Source: Tragulus kanchil (lineage: Eukaryota > Chordata > Mammalia > Artiodactyla > Tragulidae). Taken from it: a DNA stretch of 64,000 nt. A program made the translations under genes and the position numbers. The stretch covers positions 63,883,394 through 63,947,393 of the forward strand of contig JAIOJX010000006.1 of NCBI GenBank assembly GCA_022376925.1. Reading direction: 5' to 3'. This document shows positions 1-12,470 of the stretch, in pieces (position 1 is the first letter of the stretch; every line of letters starts with the position of its first letter). The notes under the pieces were generated by a model. It did not search any database. It was not told the DNA's origin and worked only from the letters and a program-made list of their open reading frames with translations.

Positions 1-15
1 TCTTAGAGTTTTGCT

Positions 16-355
16 GGCTTCCCTAGTGGCTCAGTAGTAAAGAATCCGCCTGCCAATGCAGGGGACATGGGTGTGATCCCTGATTGGAGAAGATCCCATA
101 TGCCTTGGAGCAACTAAACCTGTGCACCAAAACTATTGAGCCTATGCTGTAGAGCCAGGGAGTCACCACTACTGAGCCCACCTGCCACAACTACTGAAAT
201 ACGTGCTCCCAAAAACCCATGCTCTGCAACAAAAGAAGCCACCATAATGAGAAGCTTGTGCACCACTACTAGAGAATAGCCCCTAGTCTCCCCAACTAGA
301 AGAAAGTTCTGCCAGCAATGAAGACCTAACAAAGCCAAAAATAAATAAATAAAAT
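16..355 (+). mobile_element. CHR-type tRNA-Glu-derived SINE
   Basis: A tRNA-Glu-like head (ttccctagtggctcagtag) is followed by the long CHR body, with repeated 'caactactgag' units, 'gaagccaccataatgagaag', and an AAAT-repeat tail at about 338-355. It is moderately diverged, so it is not a recent insertion. The 74-codon minus-strand ORF inside it is a by-product of the SINE sequence. Confidence 0.85.
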
Positions 356-1221
356 TATTTTTAGAAGGTCAGTGAAGAGGTATAGACTACGTAAGCCAGT
401 GTGAAGCTAACCAAAGCTACCCTTTGTTATTGCCATTGCTATTATTGTAAAAACAATGGCATGTGATTTTTAAAAAAGTATTGAACTGTGTCTGAAGTTG
501 TTTTGATTCTAGCTGTGCTCTAACATTGGGCTTCCTTATTGTCTCTTGGTTATGGACTATCTTTGTTTTAGTTCTCTCACTTCATAAACCAGGACTTTAA
601 AATCTAGAATTCAATGATCAACTGAGGAATCACTCTTGACTAAATTGGCCTATCAATTCGATTAGAAAAAAGCAAGGATATGAAAGCAAATGTTTGCCAT
701 CAGGATCACTCACTGAGGCACTACAAGGAAAATATTCCTGGCTTACAGAACTCAAGGCAGATACAAAAAATATGTATGCAGACATTTCCTTTTCTTCACC
801 TGGCAACTCCTACAGTTCTTCACACCTCAGCCCTGATGTCTGCATGCCCAAAAGACCTCCACTTGACCACATACTTTCCTGCACCTGCTTCGATGTTCCC
901 CTTAAGGTTTTCCATGGTACCAGACCTGTACACCTCACTGTCATCTTTTGTCTCACTGACTTATAATCTTCTGATGAATACTCAGTTTCCTATAGATTGC
1001 CAATTCCTTTATGAAGCTGAATATTTTTGTATGTGAAAAGAAAATTTATTCCTTAAAAAAATGAAAGGTTCACTCACAGAAGTTTCTTATTTAGTTTGTG
1101 TCCAAATTAAGAAATCATTCAAACACTTCTACAAAATATAAGATCAAGTCATACATTAAAATGTAATTGGATTGATGTCCTAGAAATTAAGAAATAAAAC
1201 AGAACTTAACAAAGAAACAAA
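356..1221. other. AT-rich intergenic DNA, no gene seen
   Basis: Two overlapping plus-strand ORFs (680-1036 and 694-966) run in different frames of the same stretch. They show no domain, splice signals or recognisable similarity. I see no repeat family here that I can name. Confidence 0.6.
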
Positions 1222-1540
1222 GAGAAAGATTCTGGGAAGACAGTGGAGTAGGAAGCATCAGAAATGTGTCTCCTCACCTAGACAAAAATTGTACTAACAA
1301 ACTCTGATGCAACTCATTTAGAACTCTGGAGTCTATAGAGGGCCTGAAACTTCCAGGGGAAGGCTTTGACAGTAAATTATAGTCAACGTTGGTCAAGCTC
1401 ATCTTGAGTTGCTTGAGTAGCTACCCACCTCTCAGCCTTCTGGAAGGCCACTGTGCACAAATGTACAGTTTGCACACAGCTTTGGGAATGAGGGTGTCCT
1501 CCAAATGTTAGATGTCTGATATCTGACCACTAGTACCTGT
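1222..1540 (+). mobile_element. L1 5'-end-like fragment
   Basis: The text 'gacagtggagtaggaagc', followed by 'cctcacctagacaaaaattg', resembles the 5' leader of old mammalian L1 elements, which read along the lines of 'gatggcggagtaggaagc ... cacctagacaa'. It has no ORF. The link to the large L1 starting near 6.8 kb is not demonstrated. Confidence 0.5.
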
Positions 1541-1650
1541 TATTATTATTATTATTATTAATTATTATTTTGGCTATACCATGTGGCATGTGTGGTCTTA
1601 GTTCCTTGACCAGGCTCAAATGCTTTGCATTAAAAGCATGGAGTCGAGGA
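1541..1650 (-). mobile_element. CHR-1-like SINE fragment with TTA microsatellite
   Basis: A (TTA)n run at about 1540-1570 is the complement of the element's A-rich tail. It is followed by 'ttttggctataccatgtggc' and 'gaccaggctcaaatgc', the reverse complement of the CHR-1 3' half. The 5' end is missing. Confidence 0.7.
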
Positions 1651-1778
1651 CAGCAGAGCAGACTTTCCTGCCCACCCGTTTGCACTGCTTACAGGTTGAA
1701 TCAAATGCATGAGACACTTTGAAATGGCCTTCTTCGAACCTGAGTTACCTAAGCTTTCTTGGAATTGCACCAAACTAT

Positions 1779-3957
1779 GAATGTGTTCCACCAAGAGTAA
1801 CATAGAATAACTTTGGTCAGAACTAGAGTCTGAAAAGCTGTAAAACTGTTTTGAGATTTCTATTATATGGACCCCATTTTGTCTGTTCACAGTATCTTTC
1901 AGATTTTAACCATCGTGATCATTAAGTTCTTGAGACCAGCTGATTAGTCAAATACCTCCTGATTTACTAAAGAAAGACCCTCCCTGACTTAAAGAGCCCG
2001 ATGCTTCTCCCTGGGACAGTCAGCAATGATGTCTTCAGTGCGTCTGTAGTCATAAAACCTGGTCATTCATGAATGTTTGAAGAAAGAAAAAGAAGAGACA
2101 CTGAGATACTTTTTATAGAATGTAGTGTAAGCCCACTGATTCTTGTGAATTAAAGCAATTTTCCAGTTATAGCCACAAAAGATGGATTACTTGGGAGTCC
2201 TACTACACCATGAGCAAAATCAGCTTTGCCTTCTGTGTGTCCGTTTAGGGAGAGCAAAGCTTTACCAACAATATTGGGCTTTCTGTCCACGATTGAAGTT
2301 CAATAAGCACATTTTTCACATCTTCTGAAAACTGCCACCAGCAACTAAATTGCCTATTTTTTGGTATAATAAGTTCAGGGAGTTACAAACACAAAAATGT
2401 CTGCTCTAATATGCTTTTGTTAATTGCTATTATCTCCACAAGTCAGCTCCTTCCTGACTTGTCTAATTTCTGTAGTGGAATCTCTATCTTCCATTCACTA
2501 AAGCTCAGTAAATTAATTTATTTCTCAGCATATATTTATTGAAAGCCATCATTGTTTCTTCCTTCTCATTTGCCCCCACATATCCAAGCAGTTGCCAGGT
2601 CAGCAATCTCAAATCCTTTCTGGAATGAAATTAAGCATAAATAAATTATAAAAACAGAAAGACAACATTAAATCACCAAAACTTGTTGAATCATGCTTTC
2701 CAATATTTAAAAGACCTTGCTTTTTTTTTTCTATTTCTATGTTATCATTCTATGTACTCTGTAATCATGAGAATTATATTTATATAATCCTCAGGAAAAC
2801 CTTCCTTATAAATTCTCATTGAATTAGTGGCAGTACCTAGAGTCTGAAAAGCCTGTAAGAACTGTTTTGAAATGGCCTTCTTAAATATTACCAAATTTTT
2901 AATTGAAATTGAATGTGTTCCACCAAGAGTAACATAGAATAACTTTGGTCAGAACTAGAGTCTGAAAAGCTGTAAAACTGTTTTGAGATTTCTATTATAT
3001 GGACCCCATTTTGTCTGTTCACAGTATCTTTCAGATTTTAACCATCGTGATCATTAAGTTCTTGAGACCAGCTGATTAGTCAAATACCTCCTGATTTACT
3101 AAAGAAAGACCCTCCCTGACTTAAAGAGCCCGATGCTTCTCCCTGGGACAGTCAGCAATGATGTCTTCAGTGCGTCTGTAGTCATAAAACCTGGTCATTC
3201 ATGAATGTTTGAAGAAAGAAAAAGAAGAGACACTGAGATACTTTTTATAGAATGTAGTGTAAGCCCACTGATTCTTGTGAATTAAAGCAATTTTCCAGTT
3301 ATAGCCACAAAAGATGGATTACTTGGGAGTCCTACTACACCATGAGCAAAATCAGCTTTGCCTTCTGTGTGTCCGTTTAGGGAGAGCAAAGCTTTACCAA
3401 CAATATTGGGCTTTCTGTCCACGATTGAAGTTCAATAAGCACATTTTTCACATCTTCTGAAAACTGCCACCAGCAACTAAATTGCCTATTTTTTGGTATA
3501 ATAAGTTCAGGGAGTTACAAACACGAAAATGTCTGCTCTAATATGCTTTTGTTAATTGCTATTATCTCCACAAGTCAGCTCCTTCCTGACTTGTCTAATT
3601 TCTGTAGTGGAATCTCTATCTTCCATTCACTAAAGCTCAGTAAATTAATTTATTTCTCAGCATATATTTATTGAAAGCCATCATTGTTTCTTCCTTCTCA
3701 TTTGCCCCCACATATCCAAGCAGTTGCCAGGTCAGCAATCTCAAATCCTTTCTGGAATGAAATTAAGCATAAATAAATTATAAAAACAGAAAGACAACAT
3801 TAAATCACCAAAACTTGTTGAATCATGCTTTCCAATATTTAAAAGACCTTGCTTTTTTTTTTCTATTTCTATGTTATCATTCTATGTACTCTGTAATCAT
3901 GAGAATTATATTTATATAATCCTCAGGAAAACCTTCCTTATAAATTCTCATTGAATT
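1779..3957. repeat. Tandem duplication 1 (about 1,047 bp unit)
   Basis: Positions 1779-2825 recur at 2911-3957 (offset 1,132). The only clear substitution I found is A/G near 2393/3525. The 85-bp spacer (2826-2910) is a scrambled, indel-rich echo of flanking sequence. Read as an unmerged contig overlap. Confidence 0.93.
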
Positions 3958-6172
3958 TTTTAGTGAATTCTTCTTATCACCCATGTGTAATAAATCTGTG
4001 TTAACCACTTTCCATTTTCATGTCATGAAAACAATCCAATTGAGTATGTGAGTTCTCATTAAGACATCACTATACTCATTAAACTTTCTCCAGTTTCTCC
4101 AGCTGAGATAGTTCTCCTTTCATTTGATTATCAATATCTCTACTTATTATGATTTTGTTTTTCTACTTATAGTGAATTATGCAATTACCTTACTGTTAAT
4201 TTGTAAGAATATTACAGGAAATTTTAAGGACTCTTAGAGAATATAGTCTGCAACATCATAGAAATTTAATGAATCCTTTAAATTAATTATTTCCATTTAA
4301 TAATGTTATATCAAAACTGAAAAAGGTAAATTTTCACTAATATATAATGATTTTAAAATGGCAGTCTTCAATGCAGGAGACACAGCTTCAAGCCCTGATC
4401 TGGGAAGATCCCACACACCGCAGAGTAGCTAAACCCACACATCAACAAAGACCCAGCACAGTCAAAAATAAATAAATAAAAGTGTTTTTTTTTTTTTTTA
4501 AATGGCAGTCTTCAAAGAAGTGCTTGCATTTTTTTGATTGGAAGATAATTAAAGTGTTGTATTGGTTTTTGCTGTACAGCAATGAGAGTCAGTCATAATT
4601 TAAGAAAACATACAGTGAATATTTCTTATTTGGCTTCAAAGTATGTTTTTCTCTTTTGTGGTCATGGCATCCAAACATCCTTAGGGAAATCCCAATTTTC
4701 TTCGACTATTCCTTTTGAGTGGAGCTCATTTCTTGCTCTAGTCCCAGGCGTAGTTTATATGCATGAATATAATAATTGGGATTTTAAAAATCCTTTGGCT
4801 CTAATGATTAGATCACAGTAGAGCATATGGCCAAACTAAAGCCAATAGCACTCACTGAAGCTTGTGCGGTGATTATTAAAGAAGCAGATTATCGTTATAC
4901 TATTGGACTCAAGTCTAGGAAGAAGACAAGCGAGGTTGTCATAGTCCTTTTCCACTATACTTTAGGAAAAAGAAATTAAGCATAAATAAATTATAAAAAC
5001 AGAAAGACAACATTAAATCACCAAAACTTGTTGAATCATGCTTTCCAATATTTAAAAGACCTTGCTTTTTTCTATTTCTATGTTATCATTCTATGTACTC
5101 TGTAATCATGAGAATTATATTTATATAATCCTCAGGAAAACCTTCCTTATAAATTCTCATTGAATTTTTTAGTGAATTCTTCTTATCACCCATGTGTAAT
5201 AAATCTGTGTTAACCACTTTCCATTTTCATGTCATGAAAACAATCCAATTGAGTATGTGAGTTCTCATTAAGACATCACTATACTCATTAAACTTTCTCC
5301 AGTTTCTCCAGCTGAGATAGTTCTCCTTTCATTTGATTATCAATATCTCTACTTATTATGATTTTGTTTTTCTACTTATAGTGAATTATGCAATTACCTT
5401 ACTGTTAATTTGTAAGAATATTACAGGAAATTTTAAGGACTCTTAGAGAATATAGTCTGCAACATCATAGAAATTTAATGAATCCTTTAAATTAATTATT
5501 TCCATTTAATAATGTTATATCAAAACTGAAAAAGGTAAATTTTCACTAATATATAATGATTTTAAAATGGCAGTCTTCAATGCAGGAGACACAGCTTCAA
5601 GCCCTGATCTGGGAAGATCCCACACACCGCAGAGTAGCTAAACCCACACATCAACAAAGACCCAGCACAGTCAAAAATAAATAAATAAAAGTGTTTTTTT
5701 TTTTTTTTAAATGGCAGTCTTCAAAGAAGTGCTTGCATTTTTTTGATTGGAAGATAATTAAAGTGTTGTATTGGTTTTTGCTGTACAGCAATGAGAGTCA
5801 GTCATAATTTAAGAAAACATACAGTGAATATTTCTTATTTGGCTTCAAAGTATGTTTTTCTCTTTTGTGGTCATGGCATCCAAACATCCTTAGGGAAATC
5901 CCAATTTTCTTCGACTATTCCTTTTGAGTGGAGCTCATTTCTTGCTCTAGTCCCAGGCGTAGTTTATATGCATGAATATAATAATTGGGATTTTAAAAAA
6001 ATCCCTTTGGCTCTAATGATTAGATCACAGTAGAGCATATGGCCAAACTAAAGCCAATAGCACTCACTGAAGCTTGTGCTGTGATTATTAAAGAAGCAGA
6101 TTATCTTTATACTATTGGACTCAAATCTAGGAAGAAGAGAAGCTAGGTTGTCATAGTCCTTTTCCACTATAC
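3759..6172. repeat. Tandem duplication 2 (about 1.2 kb unit)
   Basis: Positions 3759-4962 recur at 4972-6172. The poly-T near 3851 is 4 bases shorter in the second copy. Mismatches cluster in the last 120 bases of the first copy (4860-4962), as expected of a low-quality contig end. The segment 3759-3957 is also the end of duplication 1, so it appears three times. Confidence 0.93.
4361..4490 (+). mobile_element. CHR-type SINE fragment (repeated at about 5570-5698)
   Basis: This is an internally deleted CHR SINE: 'atgcaggagacacagcttc', 'gggaagatcccacacaccg', then 'acccagcacagtcaaaaata' and an AAAT tail plus poly-T. The second copy exists only because of duplication 2. Confidence 0.75.
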
Positions 6173-6419
6173 TTGAGAATTCAGCAGGATAATAAAATGA
6201 CAATGCAGATAGCTGCACCGGGTTATGCTGACATCTGTGTGCTCTTGGAGCTATCCTGCCTAAGGTCACACTTATGCCTGAGAGTTTCAGTTAGATTGGC
6301 CAGCACATTCTCTTTAGAACTCAGTATAGCTTAAAGTCAATTGAATAAGTCCATTGCAGGAAATGAAAACCACGAGATATTTTAAGCAGAAAAAAATTAA
6401 ATACTGAATTAAATGCTTA

Positions 6420-6482
6420 TAAAAATAAATAAATAAATAAAAGCATGGAGTCTTAACCAATGGACTGTCAATAAAGTCTCAT
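6420..6482 (-). mobile_element. Short CHR-like SINE fragment
   Basis: An AAAT-repeat run precedes 'aaaagcatggagtcttaacc', the same wording as at about 1632 next to the CHR-1 fragment there. It is too short for a subfamily call. Confidence 0.45.
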
Positions 6483-6663
6483 GGATGGCTGCTTCTGACC
6501 AGAGAGATGCAGACAAAAAGGCAACAGCCATTGGGTCACAACTCCTCCTGTCTTTGCAACTCTCTCTCCATTGTGCCAAAGTGACTTCCAGGTTCTTTAA
6601 AGAATCACTGATTGTTTTTCCCTCATTTTGGTCTTTTTTCCGTATTGAAAAAAGGCAAAAGAT

Positions 6664-6806
6664 TGTGTGTGTGTGTGTGTTCTGTGGCTTCAGTCTTGTC
6701 TAATTCTATGTGGCCCCAAGGACCATAGCCCACCAGGTTCCTCTCTCCACAGGATTCTCCAGGCACTCCTCTCTCCACAGGATTCTCTCACTGTAGTGAG
6801 TTGCCT
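6664..6806 (-). mobile_element. Bov-A2 SINE fragment with GT repeat
   Basis: A short (GT)n run leads into the Bov-A2 phrases 'cttgtctaattctatgtggc' and 'gaccatagcccaccaggttc'. A 21-base unit ('tcctctctccacaggattct' plus c) is duplicated in direct tandem inside it. Confidence 0.75.
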
Positions 6807-7819
6807 GGAAATTCAAAAGCAACTGAAGATATAGGGAAAATGATAAAGTTGCCCTGAAAGAAGAACAGATTCAGAAAAGACCTGAGAAAACCTTAAATTT
6901 GTACCTCAGACAGATCTTTGGCATGGAGGCGTTCTATTACAACAACAACAAAATCAACACTATGACCAAAGAAGAATCAGATTTCCAGAGTTACCACACT
7001 ATTAGCTCCAAATTGTCCAGTTTTCAACAACAACAAAGAAAAGAAAACTCACAAGGCATTCAAAGAAACCACAAAACATGACTCATCCAAAGGAAAAAAA
7101 TAAGCCAACAGAAATTTTCCCTGAGAAATACCTGATTGTGTACTTATTACAAAAAAAAAAAAAAAGACTGTAAAGCAAACTATCTTAAAGATGATTAAAG
7201 AACTAAAAGAAGACATGGAAGAGTCAAGAAAATAATGTATGAACAAAATGGAAATATCAATAGAGAAATACTGAAAAGAAAACCAAAAAGAAATTCTGGA
7301 ACTAAAAAGTAACTAACTGAAATTTAAAATTCACTAGAGGAATTCAAAGGTAAATGTGAACAGGTAGAAGAAAAAAACAAGCAAACTTGAAAATAAGACA
7401 AAGGAAATTATTAAATTATAGGAACAAAAAGAAAAAAAGATTGAACAAAAGTCACCATCAAGGAGACCAACAAATATACCATGGAGGTCCCAAAAAGAGA
7501 AGACGGAAAAGAACATATGAAATATTTAAAAGAAAAATGGTCAACAATTTCCCAAATTTGATGAAAGACATGAATATAAATGTCAAATAAACTCAATAAA
7601 TTTCAAACAGATAAAGAAACCCACACCAAAACACATTTCAATTCAGCTGAAAGTAAAGACAAAGAGGGATACTTGCAAGCAACTCATCATATACAAGGGA
7701 TTCTCAATAAGATTATAAGCAAACTTCTCATGAGAAATTTTGGAGATCAGAGGCATTAAGCTGATATATTCAAAGTGCTAAAAGAAAAAAAGTGTCAACC
7801 AAGACCCCTGAAGAAAGGA

Positions 7820-7908
7820 AAGGCTACTCACTCCACTATTATTGCCTGGAGAATTCCATGGCTTGTCCATGGGTGGCAGAGTCAGACATGACTGACTTTC
7901 ACACACAT
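7820..7908 (+). mobile_element. Bov-tA2 SINE 3' fragment
   Basis: The phrases 'ttgcctggagaattccatgg' and 'gcagagtcagacatgactga' are Bov-tA2 3' half. It interrupts the L1 ORF1-region sequence. Confidence 0.75.
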
Positions 7909-7956
7909 GATGAAGATTGCTGTATCTGGTAAACCTGTCCTTCAAAAGTTGAAGGA

Positions 7957-8082
7957 CGGGAATTCCCTGGAGGCCTAGTTGTTGGGGCTTAGCCCTTTTG
8001 TTGCTGTGGGCCTGGGTTCCATCCCTGTTCAGGGAATTAAGATCCCACAAGCCATGCAGCATGGCCAACAACAACAACAAAA
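7957..8082 (+). mobile_element. CHR-1-type SINE
   Basis: It begins 'gggaattccctggaggccta', carries a B-box-like 'gggttccatccc', and ends 'gcagcatggccaacaacaac'. It is inserted in L1 sequence that resumes at about 8090. Confidence 0.8.
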
Positions 8083-8186
8083 GTGAAGAAAAAGTTCAGA
8101 CATTACCAAATGGAGAACGAGTTCATAACCACTAGACCTGCCCTGAAAGAAATGGTTATGAGAGTCCTGTGGGCAGAAGTGAAAAG

Positions 8187-10432
8187 ACAATAACTCAAAG
8201 TCACATGAATAAATAAACATCTCAGCAATTTAAATATATGGCCAATTATAAAAGCTACTATTGTTGCAACAATGATGTAACTCTACTGTGTCCTAAATGA
8301 TTTAAGAGACTATTTTTCTTAATTGTTAGTTTAAAATGAGTATTGAGATTCCCTGCTGGTACAGTGGATAGAGAGTCTGCCTTGCAGTGCAAGGAGCACT
8401 GGTTGCATCCCTGGCCTGGGAAGATCCCACACGACACAGTCAATGCTCTAGAGCGCACACGCCCAGAACCAGTGCTTTTCAACCAGAGAGGCCACTGCAA
8501 TAGGAGACCCACACAGGCTGAAGAATAAAGATGGATGAAAATTAAATAAATAAAAAATCAATATAAAGAGGCCAAATTTTTTAAAAAATTAAAAAGAGAG
8601 CTTTAAAACGAGTATTATTATAGCTTTGGTTTGTAAGTCCACATTGTTTTCTACATAACTTAAGAGATATTTTAAATTACTAGTTTAAAATTACTATTTG
8701 GGGACACACAATTGTATAAAGACGCAATATTGTGACATCCACAGCTAAAGGGGTGAAGCTGTTTTTGTGTGTTATTGAAATTAAACAAATATAAAGTACA
8801 ATTAGAGTACTATAACTTTAGAATGTTAAATGTAATCCTCGTGGTACCCACAAAGAACATAGCTCAATAATAGACACAAAGGAAATGAAAAAGGAATTTA
8901 AATATTTCACTACAAGCAAGTAACTAAGTATAAGAGAAGATAGCAATGCAAAATATGAGGGGCAAAATTATAAGGCATATAGAAAACAAATAGGAAAATG
9001 GCAGAAGTCTCCCCTTATCAGTAATTACTTTAAATATAAATAGATCAAACTCTCTAGTCAAAGAGATTGTCAGAATGGATTAAAAAACATGATATAACTA
9101 TGTACTGTCTTTAAGAGACTCACTTTATATCCAGACACAAATAGGTTGCAAAGATAGAAAAGGATATTCCAAGCAAATAGCAACCAAAGGAGATAATAGC
9201 ACTTTAAATCAAAAGAGTTTACAAGTGTCAAAGAAGGACATAATATATTAACAAAAGCTCTATGCAGAAAGATTAAAATTTGGCCAACAACAACAACAAA
9301 AGTGAAGAGTCAACATATGGGTAAACATGAAGTGAAATTAAAAAACAATAACTCAAAGTCACATGAATAAATAAACATCTCAGCAATTTAAATATATGGC
9401 CAATTATAAAAGCTACTATTGTTGCAACAATGATGTAACTCTACTGTGTCCTAAATGATTTAAGAGACTATTTTTCTTAATTGTTAGTTTAAAATGAGTA
9501 TTGAGATTCCCTGCTGGTACAGTGGATAGAGAGTCTGCCTTGCAGTGCAAGGAGCACTGGTTGCATCCCTGGCCTGGGAAGATCCCACACGACACAGTCA
9601 ATGCTCTAGAGCGCACACGCCCAGAACCAGTGCTTTTCAACCAGAGAGGCCACTGCAATAGGAGACCCACACAGGCTGAAGAATAAAGATGGATGAAAAT
9701 TAAATAAATAAAAAATCAATATAAAGAGGCCAAATTTTTTAAAAAATTAAAAAGAGAGCTTTAAAACGAGTATTATTATAGCTTTGGTTTGTAAGTCCAC
9801 ATTGTTTTCTACATAACTTAAGAGATATTTTAAATTACTAGTTTAAAATTACTATTTGGGGACACACAATTGTATAAAGACGCAATATTGTGACATCCAC
9901 AGCTAAAGGGGTGAAGCTGTTTTTGTGTGTTATTGAAATTAAACAAATATAAAGTACAATTAGAGTACTATAACTTTAGAATGTTAAATGTAATCCTCGT
10001 GGTACCCACAAAGAACATAGCTCAATAATAGACACAAAGGAAATGAAAAAGGAATTTAAATATTTCACTACAAGCAAGTAACTAAGTATAAGAGAAGATA
10101 GCAATGCAAAATATGAGGGGCAAAATTATAAGGCATATAGAAAACAAATAGGAAAATGGCAGAAGTCTCCCCTTATCAGTAATTACTTTAAATATAAATA
10201 GATCAAACTCTCTAGTCAAAGAGATTGTCAGAATGGATTAAAAAACATGATATAACTATGTACTGTCTTTAAGAGACTCACTTTATATCCAGACACAAAT
10301 AGGTTGCAAAGATAGAAAAGGATATTCCAAGCAAATAGCAACCAAAGGAGATAATAGCACTTTAAATCAAAAGAGTTTACAAGTGTCAAAGAAGGACATA
10401 ATATATTAACAAAAGCTCTATGCAGAAAGATT
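8187..10432. repeat. Tandem duplication 3 (about 1,088 bp unit)
   Basis: Positions 8187-9274 recur at 9345-10432 (constant offset 1,158). The 70-bp spacer contains a disordered echo of 8064-8100 ('tggccaacaacaacaacaaa'). Confidence 0.93.
8345..8602 (+). mobile_element. Family X tRNA-Glu SINE, older copy (repeated at 9503-9760)
   Basis: A tRNA-Glu-like head (gattccctgctggtacagtg) leads to 'ccttgcagtgcaaggagcac' and the X body 'gagcgcacacgcccagaacc', ending with 'gaataaagatggatgaaaat'. It is flanked by a 14-bp target-site duplication (8331-8344 and 8603-8616, one mismatch). It is more diverged than other family X copies. The second copy is a product of duplication 3. Confidence 0.88.
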
Positions 10433-12470
10433 ATATAACAAAGAGCTCCCTGTTAGGCTAGTGCCTCAACATTTTCATTGCTGTGGGCTGGGTTCAACCC
10501 ATGATTGGGGAACTGTGATCCCACAGGCTGTGACGCACAGACAAAAAAAATTATATAAAAATTGTAAACATTTGTATATCTAATAACAGATCATCAAAAT
10601 ATATAAAACTAACTGACCAAATTGAAGGGATAAATAGATAGTTCTACTAATACAATAATAATTCACTCTCAACAATGGACAAAACAACCAGAAAAGAAAT
10701 AAATAATGAAATAGAGATTTTGAACAAAGTAACAAACTAGATATAAGAGAACTAGATCTAAGAGAAATATACAGAACACTCTATACAACAGCAGAAGACA
10801 CATTCTTACGTAGTACACGTGGCACATTTTCCAGGATATATGACCGTGTGGTAGGTCACGATAAGTTTCAATAGATTTTTAATAGATATCATACAAAATA
10901 TTCTCAGATCACAACAGGATGCAGTTAGAACTCAATAGCAGATATAAAACTGGAAAACTAACAAATTTGTGGAAATAATGCAACATGCTTTTGAAAAGCC
11001 AATGGATGAAAGAAGAAACCACAAGAGAAATTAGAAAATACTTAAATATGAATAAAAGTGAAAACACAGCATACCAAAATGTATGGAATGAAGCCAACCA
11101 AGTGTTATGGGGGAAATTTATAACTCTAAAGGATCACATTAAAAAACATCAAGTATATCTCAAGTCAAAAACTTAACTTTACAACTTAGAAAAACATAGA
11201 AGAAGAAAAAAAGAACAAGTCAAAAATAGAAGTAAGGATAAAATAAAAGTTAGAGCAGAGATAAGTGAAATAGAGAATAGAAAAATAATAGAGAAAATCG
11301 GTGAAACCAAAAGTCTGCTCTTGAGAAAAGATCAACAACTGTAAATCGGTAGAGCCATTTTGAAGACATTGGTCGTTTCTTTATATCCAGTGTTGCAAAG
11401 ATAGAAAAGGATATTCCAAGCAAATAGCAACCAAAGGAGATAATAGCACTTTAAATCAAAAGAGTTTACAAGTGTCAAAGAAGGACATAATATATTAACA
11501 AAAGCTCTATGCAGAAAGATTATATAACAAAGAGCTCCCTGTTAGGCTAGTGCCTCAACATTTTCATTGCTGTGGGCTGGGTTCAACCCATGATTGGGGA
11601 ACTGTGATCCCACAGGCTGTGACGCACAGACAAAAAAAATTATATAAAAATTGTAAACATTTGTATATCTAATAACAGATCATCAAAATATATAAAACTA
11701 ACTGACCAAATTGAAGGGATAAATAGATAGTTCTACTAATACAATAATAATTCACTCTCAACAATGGACAAAACAACCAGAAAAGAAATAAATAATGAAA
11801 TAGAGATTTTGAACAAAGTAACAAACTAGATATAAGAGAACTAGATCTAAGAGAAATATACAGAACACTCTATACAACAGCAGAAGACACATTCTTACGT
11901 AGTACACGTGGCACATTTTCCAGGATATATGACCGTGTGGTAGGTCACGATAAGTTTCAATAGATTTTTAATAGATATCATACAAAATATTCTCAGATCA
12001 CAACAGGATGCAGTTAGAACTCAATAGCAGATATAAAACTGGAAAACTAACAAATTTGTGGAAATAATGCAACATGCTTTTGAAAAGCCAATGGATGAAA
12101 GAAGAAACCACAAGAGAAATTAGAAAATACTTAAATATGAATAAAAGTGAAAACACAGCATACCAAAATGTATGGAATGAAGCCAACCAAGTGTTATGGG
12201 GGAAATTTATAACTCTAAAGGATCACATTAAAAAACATCAAGTATATCTCAAGTCAAAAACTTAACTTTACAACTTAGAAAAACATAGAAGAAGAAAAAA
12301 AGAACAAGTCAAAAATAGAAGTAAGGATAAAATAAAAGTTAGAGCAGAGATAAGTGAAATAGAGAATAGAAAAATAATAGAGAAAATCGGTGAAACCAAA
12401 AGTCTGCTCTTGAGAAAAGATCAACAACTGTAAATCGGTAGAGCCATTTTGGAAGACATTGGTCGTTTCT
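10303..12470. repeat. Tandem duplication 4 (about 1,078 bp unit)
   Basis: Positions 10303-11380 recur at 11392-12470 (offset 1,089, then 1,090 after one inserted G near 12451). The spacer is 11 bp. The segment 10303-10432 is also the end of duplication 3, so it occurs three times (also at 9145-9274 and 11392-11521). Confidence 0.93.
10443..10549 (+). mobile_element. CHR-1-type SINE (repeated at 11532-11638)
   Basis: 'Gagctccctgttaggctagt' is a decayed tRNA-Glu head, followed by 'gggttcaacccatgattggg' and 'gatcccacaggctgtgacgc', with an A-rich tail. The second copy comes from duplication 4. Confidence 0.75.

Noticed and set aside
7334..7596. Phenylalanine- and lysine-rich ORFs near 7.3-7.6 kb
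   Set aside because: They are A-rich L1 sequence and its T-rich complement.
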